Assembly: GCA_964586145.1 (NCBI GenBank)
Contig: CAZPHH010000074.1
Coordinates: 1-25,123, forward strand
Reading direction: 5' to 3'
Length of the DNA stretch: 25,123 nt
Origin: JAFGJQ01 sp964586145
GTDB lineage: Bacteria > Planctomycetota > Phycisphaerae > UBA1845
Within the stretch, counting starts at the first letter, position 1. Each line of letters starts with the position of its first letter. Made by a program: the position numbers and the translations under genes. Under the pieces are notes generated by a model. That model was not told the DNA's origin. It searched no databases and was given only the letters and a program-made list of their open reading frames with translations. Below are positions 18,401 to 25,123 of this stretch, one piece after another.

Positions 18401-20788
18401 CTGCGAACAGACACGGTTGTCTACTCCCGGGAATGGAAGAGCCAGATCGGCTACGAGGAACACGAGATCGGAGACGGGTTCGACGAATGGCGGAGCCGTG
18501 TGCATCCTGATGACCTCGATGCGACGCTGGGGATTGTCCGGGATGCGGTCGCCCAGGCGCGTCCCTCCTGGGAGGCCCAGTTCCGCTTTCGTCACAAGGA
18601 TGGCTCCTATCGCTGGATTCTCGCGCAGGCGTCCGTGCTGTGCGACGACGCCGGATGCGCCGTCAGAGCATTGGGCACGCACGTGGACATCACGGAGCGA
18701 AAACGGGCGGAAGAAGAACTGAGGGCCGCCCATCGCAGACTCAAAGCCCTCTTGAGTGTCGCTTCCCTCACCAATGCCGATACGAAAGAGGTGGCCGATC
18801 ATATCCTGGCCACCCTCATCCGGATGACCGACTCGCAATACGGATTCTACGGATTCATCAACGAGGATGAGTCCGTGATGACCATCCACGCCTGGTCGGA
18901 AAAGGCAATGGAGAACTGCGCGACGGTGGACCCGCCACTGCGCTTCCCCGTCCGCGAAGCCGGCATATGGGGCGAGGCCGTCCGGCGCCGAAAACCGCTG
19001 ATTCTGAACGACTACCAGGCCCCCCACTCCGCGAAGCGCGGACTGCCCGAAGGGCACGTCACACTCACCACGCTCCTCGTCGTACCCCATTTCGTCAAGG
19101 GACGAATAGAGGCGGTGGCGGCGGTGGCCAACAACGCGGACGGCTACACCGGGCACGATGTGACCCAGGTCAGTTCCTTTCTCGCGGGTGTTCAGGCGTT
19201 TGTGGAGAAGGCACGGGCGGAGGAGACGCTCAAGGCCAGTGAGGAGCGTTACCGCACCGTTGCAGACTTCACCTATGACTGGGAAACCTGGATCGGCCGC
19301 GATGGACAGATGATCTACTGCTCGCCCGCAGTCCAGCGCATCACGGGGTACAGCTCCGAGGAACTCGTCCGCAACCCGGCCCTGCTGGGGCAGATGGTCC
19401 ACCCGGACGACCGAGCGGCCATGGAACATCACTTGCTTCGAGAGTCGTCGGAGCCTGCCGACGCCTTCTCTCTTGACTATCGGATCGTGACGAAGGACGG
19501 CGAGGAACGGTGGGTCAGCCACGACTGTGCACCCGTTTACGGCGATCACGGGGAATACGCCGGGAGGCGTGGAAGTACACGAGACATCACGGATCGCAAG
19601 CAGTTGGAGGAACAGCTTCGGCAATCGCAGAAGCTGGAGGCCGTCGGGCAATTTGCCGGGGGCGTGGCGCACGACTTCAACAACCTGCTCACCGCGATTT
19701 CCGGTTTCTGCGAGCTGCTCAAGGCAGCCGTCGCCGAGAGCGTCGACGTGAACCATGCGCTGGAGGGCATCCAGGAAGCCGCTCGCCAGGCAACCGGTAT
19801 CACGCGGTCTTTGCTGACGTTTACCGCCAAGTTGCCGTCGCAAAAGCAGCGCGTGGATCTGCAGGAGCTGGTCCGCAAGACCGTCCATTTGCTGGGCCGC
19901 ATGATGCCGGCGTCGATCGAGATCGTGAGGGAGCCTGCGGAGACCCCGCCGATCTGGCTGTATGCCGACGGCGTCCTGCTGCAGCAAGTCATCCTGAACC
20001 TGATGATCAACGCCCGTGACGCCATGCCGCGGGGAGGAACCTTGCGCATCACCGTCGATGCGTTGGCCGGCGATGCGGCGCCGCGGTCGCGCCTCGAACC
20101 GGTCGGCGAGGATTCACCTCCGGCTGCGCGGTTCGCCCGGCTGACCGTCAGCGATACGGGGACCGGGATGCCGCCCGAGATCCTGGCGCGTGTGTTCGAA
20201 CCGTTCTTCACGACGAAGGAACGCGGGCTCGGGACCGGCCTGGGGCTGGCCATCGTCCACGGCATCGTTCAGGAGCACCGTGGGCACATCGAAATCGACT
20301 CGACGCGCGGTGAAGGCACGACCTTCACGATCACCCTGCCCGTACTCGAGGCCGAGCGGCCGGACGCGGTGGAGGATCGGGTTGCCGTCGCGAGTCGTGC
20401 CCAGGGCGAACTCGTCCTGCTGGCCGAAGAGGACTGGAACATCCGCAGCCTCGTTGCCAGCGTACTGAAGGACGCCGGCTTTGAGGTATGCCAGGCCGCC
20501 GACGGCGTGTCCCTGATGGCGCGTTTTGCGGAACTTGCCGATCGCATTTCCCTCGTCGTACTGGATGTCGATTTGCCCCGGCGCAGCGGCCTGGACTGCT
20601 TGCGCGACATGAGGACTGGCGCGGCAAACACGCCGGCGATCGTCTTTGCGGGCGGGGGACAAGTCGTGGATGAAAAGGACCTGGACCGGCATACGGTCCT
20701 TCTCCGCAAGCCGTTCAGCATGGGCGATCTCAAGCAGCAGGCGACCCAGATGGCCTGCCCGCGCTATCGTAAGGAGTCGGAAGCGTGA
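15431..20788 (+). CDS. Giant soluble hybrid sensor histidine kinase: nine PAS, GAF, kinase core, receiver
   Basis: 1785 residues and no membrane segment, so a cytoplasmic sensor. After an N-terminal helical part come PAS1 (~87-205), PAS2 (~220-335), PAS3 (~341-456), PAS4 (~470-580), PAS5 (~596-705), PAS6 (~715-827), PAS7 (~845-959) and PAS8 (~977-1087), most ending in a DITERK-type linker. A GAF domain (~1105-1260) and PAS9 (~1274-1386) follow. The kinase core has phosphoacceptor His1414 in AGGVAHDFNN, the N-box LMINARDAMP, DTGTGMP and GLGTGLGLAIV. The C-terminal receiver (~1659-1776) has Asp1712 in VVLDVDLP and the Lys of RKPF, but Ala replaces the usual Thr/Ser (IVFAGG). PAS1 holds Cys133, 143, 149 and 152. 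The ATG at 15431 follows AGGAG by 7 nt. The stop overlaps the next regulator's GTG, its probable partner. Confidence 0.95.
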   Translation: MDGKCLPEGTGAVRRRLQDLLERIGGNGGQAEELLTEVVAGLQQAVEALRNAEANPGDEGERPSSRPAVTGHERGTVVEGYDWPAAVLDFAPLVSVIVDHDLQVIRANRAAAALADQPAEQMHGHRAGHALRCLNALADPRGCGFGPSCGKCKVRETVLDTHATGEARCRVQARLPLRRDGEDGPVDLLVSTAALEDSGRRRVLVFVEDVSEAVRSEASLRAFLEALPESALIMTFDGTVIEANTEVAARLGITREDLLSTNAYALIPEELRESRRQQAEKVLRSGTSVRFVDWRNGRCIENIIAPIPNPGGPVKRLAILGLDITDHQQAQANLRNNEERLKRAQRIARVGDWQWDVVSNQVTWSEENFRLFGLEPSAEPPSFELVRSFVHPDDVATWEGEVREALASGDSLCRDYRAITRDGRLIWIHNEISVERDEQGRPRRMFGTAQDVTDRKQAEEALRQSEARFRALVENANDILYTLALDGTFTYVSPNVTAQLGFEPPEVLGRHYADLVHPEDGSACDAFFQQVIASGKSARDVTYRLRCRNGGWLWHTSNGSALTDDEGNVVSFLGISRDITDKKRQADALRESEARYRQLVELAQEGIWALDASGRTTFVNPRMAQMLGCTVAEMEGRAFYEFMDESQIAAAEACFRKRQEGQSEHHEFEFRRRNGSAFHASLAAAPLRDATGRFAGAFAVVSDITERRQAELDLKRTLEATTDGIWTWNFAADELTFSPRYYTMLGYEPGEFPASFENWLGLMHPDDRDQALAVAEKYLRTGPDVYENEFRLRAKGGEYRWIRTRAKVVERGPDGQAIRMIGNHEDITEHRQAQEQLEISEERLRLAHRATNDVIWDWDIVHDSQMWNPAGATVFGWSDIIRHPQTAAWWTERVHPDDRQRVADGFYAVVHDPSQAQWQDEYRFRKSDGSYAAVLDRGYVMRDERGRAVRMIGAMLDITERKRAEEQLREALLWQETAIAAGNVGFWDWDLRTDTVVYSREWKSQIGYEEHEIGDGFDEWRSRVHPDDLDATLGIVRDAVAQARPSWEAQFRFRHKDGSYRWILAQASVLCDDAGCAVRALGTHVDITERKRAEEELRAAHRRLKALLSVASLTNADTKEVADHILATLIRMTDSQYGFYGFINEDESVMTIHAWSEKAMENCATVDPPLRFPVREAGIWGEAVRRRKPLILNDYQAPHSAKRGLPEGHVTLTTLLVVPHFVKGRIEAVAAVANNADGYTGHDVTQVSSFLAGVQAFVEKARAEETLKASEERYRTVADFTYDWETWIGRDGQMIYCSPAVQRITGYSSEELVRNPALLGQMVHPDDRAAMEHHLLRESSEPADAFSLDYRIVTKDGEERWVSHDCAPVYGDHGEYAGRRGSTRDITDRKQLEEQLRQSQKLEAVGQFAGGVAHDFNNLLTAISGFCELLKAAVAESVDVNHALEGIQEAARQATGITRSLLTFTAKLPSQKQRVDLQELVRKTVHLLGRMMPASIEIVREPAETPPIWLYADGVLLQQVILNLMINARDAMPRGGTLRITVDALAGDAAPRSRLEPVGEDSPPAARFARLTVSDTGTGMPPEILARVFEPFFTTKERGLGTGLGLAIVHGIVQEHRGHIEIDSTRGEGTTFTITLPVLEAERPDAVEDRVAVASRAQGELVLLAEEDWNIRSLVASVLKDAGFEVCQAADGVSLMARFAELADRISLVVLDVDLPRRSGLDCLRDMRTGAANTPAIVFAGGGQVVDEKDLDRHTVLLRKPFSMGDLKQQATQMACPRYRKESEA

Positions 20789-21441
20789 ACCGGCCCATTT
20801 CCGTGGTTCTGGCGGACGATCATGCCCTGGTCCGGAGCATGCTGCGGAAGCAACTGGACGACGAGCAGGACATCCGCGTGGTCGCAGTGGCGAACGATGC
20901 CGACGAGGCGGCAGCCGCGGCCGCCCGCTTGAGCCCGGATGTCGTCGTGATGGACATCGACATGCCGGGCACGAGCTGTTTCGAGGCCGCTCGCACGATC
21001 CGCCGGACGTCCCCCGGAACGCAGGTGCTGTTCCTCAGCGCCTTCTTCAACGATGCCTACATCGACCAGGCTTTGGCGGTTGCGGCCGCAGGCTTCCTGA
21101 CCAAGAGCGAACCGCCCGAGAGCGTCACCGCGGCGATTCGAACGGCCCACGCGGGCGGGAGGCATTTCTCGGCCGAGGTGAAGACGCGGATCGTTCTGGA
21201 GCAGGACGGCCCGCGGCTGTGTGGAGCGGCGCGCTCGCGCGCGGCCACGCTTTCCGACCGCGAACTGGAGGTGCTTCGCTACATCGCCCGCGGCCTGTCG
21301 CAGAAGCAGATCGCCCGACTGATCCACCGTAGCGAGGGAACGATACACAAACACTCCAAGAACATCATGGCCAAACTGGCCATCCATGATCGCGTCGAAC
21401 TGGCCCGCTTCGCCATTCGTGAGGGTCTGGCCGAGGCATAG
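20785..21441 (+). CDS. NarL/FixJ-type response regulator with LuxR helix-turn-helix
   Basis: 218 residues. The receiver (about 5-120) has the acidic pair in LADDHALVRSML, phosphoacceptor Asp57 in VVMDIDMPG, the Ser of FLSAFF and the Lys of FLTKSEPPESV. The LuxR-type helix-turn-helix (about 152-215) shows LSDRELEVLRYIARGLSQKQIARLI and SEGTIHKHSKNIMAKLAI. It binds DNA when phosphorylated. The GTG at 20785 overlaps the kinase stop in a GTGA and has AAGGAG 8 nt upstream, so the pair is translationally coupled. The kinase's own receiver may act in a relay or as a sink. The target genes are unknown; the chemoreceptor cluster 243 bp downstream is one candidate. Confidence 0.95.
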   Translation: MNRPISVVLADDHALVRSMLRKQLDDEQDIRVVAVANDADEAAAAAARLSPDVVVMDIDMPGTSCFEAARTIRRTSPGTQVLFLSAFFNDAYIDQALAVAAAGFLTKSEPPESVTAAIRTAHAGGRHFSAEVKTRIVLEQDGPRLCGAARSRAATLSDRELEVLRYIARGLSQKQIARLIHRSEGTIHKHSKNIMAKLAIHDRVELARFAIREGLAEA

Positions 21442-21451
21442 CCCTTGTCCC

Positions 21452-21470
21452 GGGCACCCGAAGAGTGCTC
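21452..21470 (+). terminator. Weak hairpin after the kinase-regulator pair
   Basis: GGGCAC (21452-21457) pairs with GTGCTC (21465-21470), including one G-U, around a 7-nt loop, 10 bp after the regulator's stop. No T-tract follows, so this is only a possible transcript end. Confidence 0.2.
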
Positions 21471-21600
21471 CGCGGCAGGTCCAACGCCATCCCGCCGCCG
21501 CCACAATACGATCATTATAGGACGGTTGGGAGAATACCCCCTTTGGGCGCCTCAGCCCGCTCGGGCAACACCCGATTGATGTTGCACAGAGCTTGTGACA

Positions 21601-21623
21601 CAGGCCGGCGCGTGACCGGCCTG
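21601..21623 (+). other. Hairpin in the chemoreceptor leader
   Basis: CAGGCCGG (21601-21608) and CCGGCCTG (21616-21623) form a perfect 8-bp stem with loop CGCGTGA, about 60 bp upstream of the chemoreceptor ATG. It could be a terminator of the upstream unit or a structured leader. No convincing promoter was found in 21442-21683. Confidence 0.3.
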
Positions 21624-21683
21624 ATGCCATGCGTGGCGCGGCAGAGAGACTCACGCGGACTTTCGCCGGGCAGGAGAATCAAG

Positions 21684-23714
21684 ATGGCAACAGGTACGGG
21701 TTGGACGATCGGACGAAAGCTGATGGCGTCGTTCATGCTGGTGAGCGGCATCACGGCCATCCTCGGGGGGGTGGGTTTCTATGCGGTATACAGCGGGGCC
21801 CAGTCCATCGACGAGATCGGCGAGGTGCGGCTGCACAGCGTGGACAGCCTGCTGACCATCAAGAGCAATGCGGAGAACATCCGGGGGAACATGCGCGCGC
21901 TGGCGATTCCCGGCCTGCCGGCCGAGGCGCGCCAGAGCCAATACGACCTGTTGGCCTCGGCCCGGGAGGAATACGAGGCCGCCTGGAAGGTCTACGAACC
22001 GCTGCCCCAGACCGCCGAGGAGGCCGCCCTGTGGAACCAGTTCGTTCCCGCCTGGGAAGCCTGGCGAGCCGAGAACAACAGGTTCGTGGAGGTGTGCCGG
22101 CAAATTGATGGTAATGGCATAGCTGATCCGGGGGACCTGGCCCGCCATCTCGAGCAGTTCACGAAGGATCACTACGCGCTGGTACAGCGGGTCCTGCACC
22201 TGCTGCACATGGAGAACGCCGATTTCGAGGGCGGCGACGATCACGCCGCCTGTAACGCCGGGCGCTGGCTGCCGACGTTCAAGACGGACAACCAGCAGTT
22301 GAACGCCCTGCTGCGCGATTTCGATGCGCCCCACCGCCGGTTCCACGAGGGGGTCGGCAAGATCAAGACACTGGTCGCCCAGGGCCAGCGCGAGGAAGCC
22401 CAGCAGGTGTACCGGACCGAGATGGTTGTCAACATGGAACACGTGTTCAAGGATTTCGAAGCCATGCTGGCCATGGCCAACGAATCCAACGATTTGTTCG
22501 CTTCCGCGGAGAGTCAATTGCTGGGTCCGCTCGCGCAATCGCAGGATGCGGCCATCGCCCTGCTGGACCAGATTGTCCAGTTGAACCGCGACCTGGCCCA
22601 TGCCGAGGTCGAGCAGGGCCAGGCCCGCGCGACCACGTTCGAGGCGGTGTCGCTGGTCGCAGCGATTGTGGGCGTGGTGGCCGCGATGGCCCTCGGGGTG
22701 CTCATCACCCGGGGCATCAATCGGAACCTGACCCGGATCGCCTCCCAACTCGGGGAGGGCGCCGACCAGGTCAACGACGCGGCGTCCCAGGTCTCGACCG
22801 CCTCGCAGCAACTGGCTGAAGGGGCCAGCGAGCAGGCGTCTTCGCTGGAAGAAACGTCGAGCGCCCTGGAACAGATGGCGGCCATGACCCGGACCAATGC
22901 CGAGAACGCCAAGCAGGCCAACGAATTGTCCGCTCAGACCCGACAGGCGGCCAACGAGGGCGACCAGAGCATGGTCCAGCTCAACGAAGCCATGACCGGG
23001 ATCAACGACTCCTCCGACAAGATCAGCAAGATCATCAAGGTCATCGAGGAGATCGCCTTCCAGACCAACCTGCTGGCCCTCAACGCCGCGGTCGAGGCCG
23101 CTCGGGCCGGCGAGCACGGAAAGGGCTTCGCCGTGGTCGCCGACGAGGTCCGCAACCTCGCTCAACGCTGTGCCCAGGCGGCCAAGGAAACCACCGGCAT
23201 GATCGAGGACTCGGTGCACCGTGCCCAGCAGGGAACCCAGGTAGCCACCGACGTGGGCAAGTCGCTCAGCGCCATCGTCCAGCAGGTCGCCAAGGTCTCC
23301 GAACTGATCAACGGAATCGCGCAGGCCAGCCAGGAACAGGCCCAGGGCGTGGACCAGGTCAACATCGCCGTGTCGCAGATGGATAAGGTGACTCAGCAGA
23401 ACGCGGCCGGTGCGGAGGAATCCGCCTCGGCTGCCGAGGAATTGTCCGCCCAGGCCCAGACGGTCAAGGGCATGGTCGGCGAGCTGGTGGCCATGGTCGG
23501 CGGCGCGGCTCAGCGCAACGGATCCGGCGGTGGGCCGGCCAGGGCGCCAGGCAAGACGACCGCCGGCAGGAAGCCGGCGAGTGCTCATTTCAGTCACGCC
23601 GCAGCCCTCAGCCACAAGCCGGGGGGAACCGGCAAGACGACGCCGCGCACTGCCGGCACGGAGGAGGCGGATTTCCTGCCCGTACCGGGAGGCGGCGACC
23701 TGAAGGACTTCTGA
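21684..23714 (+). CDS. Methyl-accepting chemotaxis protein with an extracytoplasmic CZB zinc-binding domain
   Basis: 676 residues. TM1 spans about residues 13-35 and TM2 about 321-343, enclosing a ~285-residue helical sensor region. Within it the full CZB motif is visible: His163-x2-Leu166, Cys190-x-Ala-Gly193-x-Trp195, and His217-x3-His221. In CZB domains these His and Cys residues bind zinc. After TM2 there is no recognisable full HAMP domain; the chain runs straight into the LAEGASEQASSLEETSSALEQM methylation helix. The conserved signalling tip EEIAFQTNLLALNAAVEAARAGEHGKGFAVVADEVRNLA is at about residues 455-493 and contacts CheW and CheA. The C-terminus is a Gly/Ala-rich tail without an NWETF-type tether. 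The ATG at 21684 has AGGAG 7-8 nt upstream. cheW follows. Confidence 0.95.
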   Translation: MATGTGWTIGRKLMASFMLVSGITAILGGVGFYAVYSGAQSIDEIGEVRLHSVDSLLTIKSNAENIRGNMRALAIPGLPAEARQSQYDLLASAREEYEAAWKVYEPLPQTAEEAALWNQFVPAWEAWRAENNRFVEVCRQIDGNGIADPGDLARHLEQFTKDHYALVQRVLHLLHMENADFEGGDDHAACNAGRWLPTFKTDNQQLNALLRDFDAPHRRFHEGVGKIKTLVAQGQREEAQQVYRTEMVVNMEHVFKDFEAMLAMANESNDLFASAESQLLGPLAQSQDAAIALLDQIVQLNRDLAHAEVEQGQARATTFEAVSLVAAIVGVVAAMALGVLITRGINRNLTRIASQLGEGADQVNDAASQVSTASQQLAEGASEQASSLEETSSALEQMAAMTRTNAENAKQANELSAQTRQAANEGDQSMVQLNEAMTGINDSSDKISKIIKVIEEIAFQTNLLALNAAVEAARAGEHGKGFAVVADEVRNLAQRCAQAAKETTGMIEDSVHRAQQGTQVATDVGKSLSAIVQQVAKVSELINGIAQASQEQAQGVDQVNIAVSQMDKVTQQNAAGAEESASAAEELSAQAQTVKGMVGELVAMVGGAAQRNGSGGGPARAPGKTTAGRKPASAHFSHAAALSHKPGGTGKTTPRTAGTEEADFLPVPGGGDLKDF

Positions 23715-23737
23715 GGCCGGACCCGGTTTCGAAATTC

Positions 23738-23774
23738 CGGGCGGACGCCGGTGCTCGGAACCGGCGTTCGCCCG
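23738..23774 (+). other. Very stable hairpin between the chemoreceptor gene and cheW
   Basis: A 15-bp stem with a single G-U pair: the left arm at 23738-23752 pairs with the right arm at 23760-23774 around the 7-nt loop GCTCGGA. It starts 24 bp after the receptor stop and has no T-tract. It may lower downstream expression, protect the upstream mRNA 3' end, or mark an RNA-processing site. Confidence 0.55.
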
Positions 23775-23842
23775 CCGTGCCGTGATCAGCGTCATAAGAT
23801 CCAACCGGCCCAGGCCGGGTCACAATCGAGGCGGAACCAGAC

Positions 23843-24388
23843 ATGAAAACCACGCTGTTGGAGAAACCGGACGCCGGGCGAGTGGAAGGGGGCGACGAGG
23901 CGCGCGGCGCCGGCTGCAAGTTTCTGACCTTCCGACTGGCCGACGAGGAGTTCGGCGTCGAAATCCTCAAGGTCCGCGAGATCAACAAGATCATGGACAT
24001 CACCGCCGTGCCCCGGATGCCCGCACACATGAAGGGGGTGATCAACCTCCGGGGCAAGGTGATCCCGGTGATCGACCTGCGCCTGAAGTTCGGCCTGCCC
24101 GAGGCCGAGCACACCGAACAGACCTGTGTCATCGTGATCAACGTCGGCCGGGAGATCGGCATTATCGTGGACACGGTGAGCGAGGTGCTGGACATCAAGA
24201 GCCAGAACATCGAACCGCCGCCGGCGATGGGCAAATCGATGGATGCGTCGTTCATCCTCGGCATGGGCAAGGTGGGCAAGGCGGTCAAGATCCTCCTGGA
24301 CATCGAGCAGGTGATGAGCAGCCGGGAACTGGCCGCCATGGAGGCCCTGGTCGATGTTCGTGCCGACACGAACGAGGCGGACGGCTGA
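23843..24388 (+). CDS. cheW: Chemotaxis adaptor CheW
   Basis: 181 residues. CheW couples receptors to the CheA kinase in chemosensory arrays and is cytoplasmic. The CheW fold is clear from KFLTFRLADEEFGVEILKVREI, then AVPRMPAHMKGVINLRGKVIPVIDLR, the NVGREIGIIVDTVSEVLDI block, and the closing ILGMGKVGKAVKILLDIEQVM. The conserved Arg in NLRGKVIPV sits in the receptor- and CheA-binding surface. The ATG at 23843 follows GAGGCGG by 8 nt. The first ~25 residues (Glu/Gly-rich) and last ~20 lie outside the domain. It is 128 bp downstream of the receptor gene, separated by a strong hairpin. No cheA is present in the window. Confidence 0.96.
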   Translation: MKTTLLEKPDAGRVEGGDEARGAGCKFLTFRLADEEFGVEILKVREINKIMDITAVPRMPAHMKGVINLRGKVIPVIDLRLKFGLPEAEHTEQTCVIVINVGREIGIIVDTVSEVLDIKSQNIEPPPAMGKSMDASFILGMGKVGKAVKILLDIEQVMSSRELAAMEALVDVRADTNEADG

Positions 24389-24408
24389 ACCACCGTTGGA
24401 GGCCGACC

Positions 24409-24729
24409 TTGAATCCCGACTTTCCGGAACCACACGACGAGTCCCAAGGCGTACGTCCGGGGGGCGACCCGTTGACGCCGGCCCTGCGTGAGAAACTGGC
24501 CGACCTGGCCCTGGTGTCGGAGAAGTGTGCCCAGGTCGCAGAGGAGTGTCATGCAGCCGACGCGTCCCTGGCGGCCTACACCGCCCGGGGCGGCGAACTC
24601 GGTTCGGCCGTACATACACTCCGCCGCAAATTGGAGGATCTGGGGGCCCTTCTGGGCGAGATGGCGCCCCAGGTCATGCGGCACTCGATTCTGCTCGAGG
24701 ATTCTGCCGAAGGCACCCACGAAGCCTGA
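24409..24729 (+). CDS. Small helical protein of unknown function linked to cheW
   Basis: 106 residues. I do not recognise the family. It begins with a polar, Pro/Gly-rich N-terminus of about 20 residues. Helical stretches follow: TPALREKLADLALVSEKCAQ, then VAEECHAADASLAAYTAR, and SAVHTLRRKLEDLGALLGEMAP. Two cysteines (in EKCAQ and EECHA) lie seven residues apart on one helix face. There is no signal peptide or membrane segment. The start is a TTG at 24409 with GGAGG 6 nt upstream, only 20 bp after the cheW stop; no ATG serves the same frame better. Tight spacing and strong ribosome binding imply co-expression with CheW. A role as an array accessory or receptor-tip partner is possible but unproven. 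Confidence 0.65.
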   Translation: MNPDFPEPHDESQGVRPGGDPLTPALREKLADLALVSEKCAQVAEECHAADASLAAYTARGGELGSAVHTLRRKLEDLGALLGEMAPQVMRHSILLEDSAEGTHEA

Positions 24730-25044
24730 AGCCGACTGCCGAAACGCCTCAGAGCCAACCTGCGATCGGCCCCGATTGTGATCCGGCCACCCGCGCGGGA
24801 GGGCGCCGTCCTGCGCGTACGTGCCCCACGGCAGTCCATCGATACGACCACCTGCGCGGAAGGACGTCGACGGTGGTGGGTGGGATCAGAATCGAATCAG
24901 CCGTCCAGGCCGGAAGTAGGGACGGGCTTCAGCCGACCAGTTCTCTGCCCTCCTGCACGTAACGCAGGGCCGGCAATCGGGTGGAAGGGGGCCGCCGGTC
25001 ACGGCCGCAAAGGACTTGCCGCTCCAACCCTCGCAAAATGCCTG
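24730..25044. other. Non-coding tail between the chemotaxis genes and a recombinase remnant
   Basis: About 315 bp with no gene I can defend. A plus-strand frame open to 24962 is compositionally a shadow. On the minus strand a frame ending LPALRYVQEGRELVG, with its stop near 24928, is protein-like but short and cannot be placed in a family. A small hairpin GGCT-TC-AGCC lies near 24926. Matches to integron attC core sites (GTTRRRY, RYYYAAC) were looked for and not found. Confidence 0.4.
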
Positions 25045-25123
25045 GAGTTCCTGAATCGTTTGGATATCCTAACCGGTCTTGATCCGATGGGTGGCGAAGG
25101 CATGCCGGACCATGTGGCAGCCC
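25045..25123 (-). pseudogene. 3' part of a tyrosine recombinase/integrase gene with an in-frame stop
   Basis: Read leftward from 25122 the frame gives GCHMVRHAFATHRIKTG, then TAG at 25071-25069, then DIQTIQEL. This matches the box II region of tyrosine recombinases (His-x-x-Arg-His-x-Phe-Ala-Thr-His followed by a Gly-x-Asp-Ile-x-Thr-Ile-Gln-Glu-Leu helix), including the catalytic His-x-x-Arg. The stop replaces the residue that is often Tyr in integron-type integrases (GYDIRTVQELLGH). Similarity ends after QEL, so the catalytic Tyr and the Leu-Gly-His are missing. The 5' part lies beyond the window edge. It is most likely an inactivated mobile-element integrase. Confidence 0.6.

Noticed and set aside
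16574..19987. 1137-codon open frame antisense to the giant kinase
   Set aside because: It is the mirror of a GC-rich coding strand. The kinase frame has continuous domain motifs; the antisense translation has none. The same applies to long antisense frames over recA, GH116, katG and the chemoreceptor.
24730..25123. Integron attC or attI site next to the integrase remnant
   Set aside because: No GTTRRRY/RYYYAAC core pair was found on either strand in the visible part.

Overview
The window is GC-rich bacterial chromosome, densely coded, with purine-rich ribosome-binding sites and frequent GTG or TTG starts. The gene set is a GH116 glycosidase with an inserted beta-sandwich domain, an exported catalase-peroxidase, a very large multi-PAS hybrid kinase, and a chemoreceptor with CheW. 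It suggests a free-living environmental Gram-negative-type bacterium. Planctomycetota or a neighbouring PVC-type lineage is my best guess, but this rests on domain style and not on a marker gene.

Layout. 96-7066 is all on the minus strand: a YjbQ-family protein, a receiver-XRE response regulator, an ~800-bp gene-poor stretch with an orphan plus-strand terminator, recA, thpR, and the exported GH116 glycosidase. 7067-7915 is a second gene-poor leader region. 7916-10684 (+) is a tightly overlapped ABC importer operon of cobalamin/siderophore type (lipoprotein, ATPase, permease). It is followed by a DegT/DnrJ/EryC1 aminotransferase that appears to have its own -10 box. 12131-15013 (-) is a perR-like regulator followed by katG. 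A consensus-like promoter there places the transcription start on the regulator's own ATG (a leaderless mRNA). 15431-21441 (+) is a 1785-residue soluble hybrid histidine kinase (nine PAS, one GAF, kinase, receiver) overlapping a NarL/FixJ-type regulator. 21684-24729 (+) is a chemoreceptor with an extracytoplasmic zinc-binding CZB motif, CheW and a small unrecognised helical protein. The right edge holds the 3' end of a tyrosine recombinase gene interrupted by a TAG codon.

How parts may work together. Several genes share a redox or oxidative-stress theme: PerR-type regulator and exported KatG, a CZB receptor whose Cys/His3 zinc site is of the kind known to react with oxidants, and a Cys4 motif in the first PAS domain of the kinase. 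The shared theme is inference from motifs and proximity. The thpR-recA unit has a TTGACA-17-TAAGTT promoter and an 11-bp tandem repeat overlapping its predicted start site, a candidate damage-response operator. No rRNA, tRNA, CRISPR array or intact insertion sequence was recognised.
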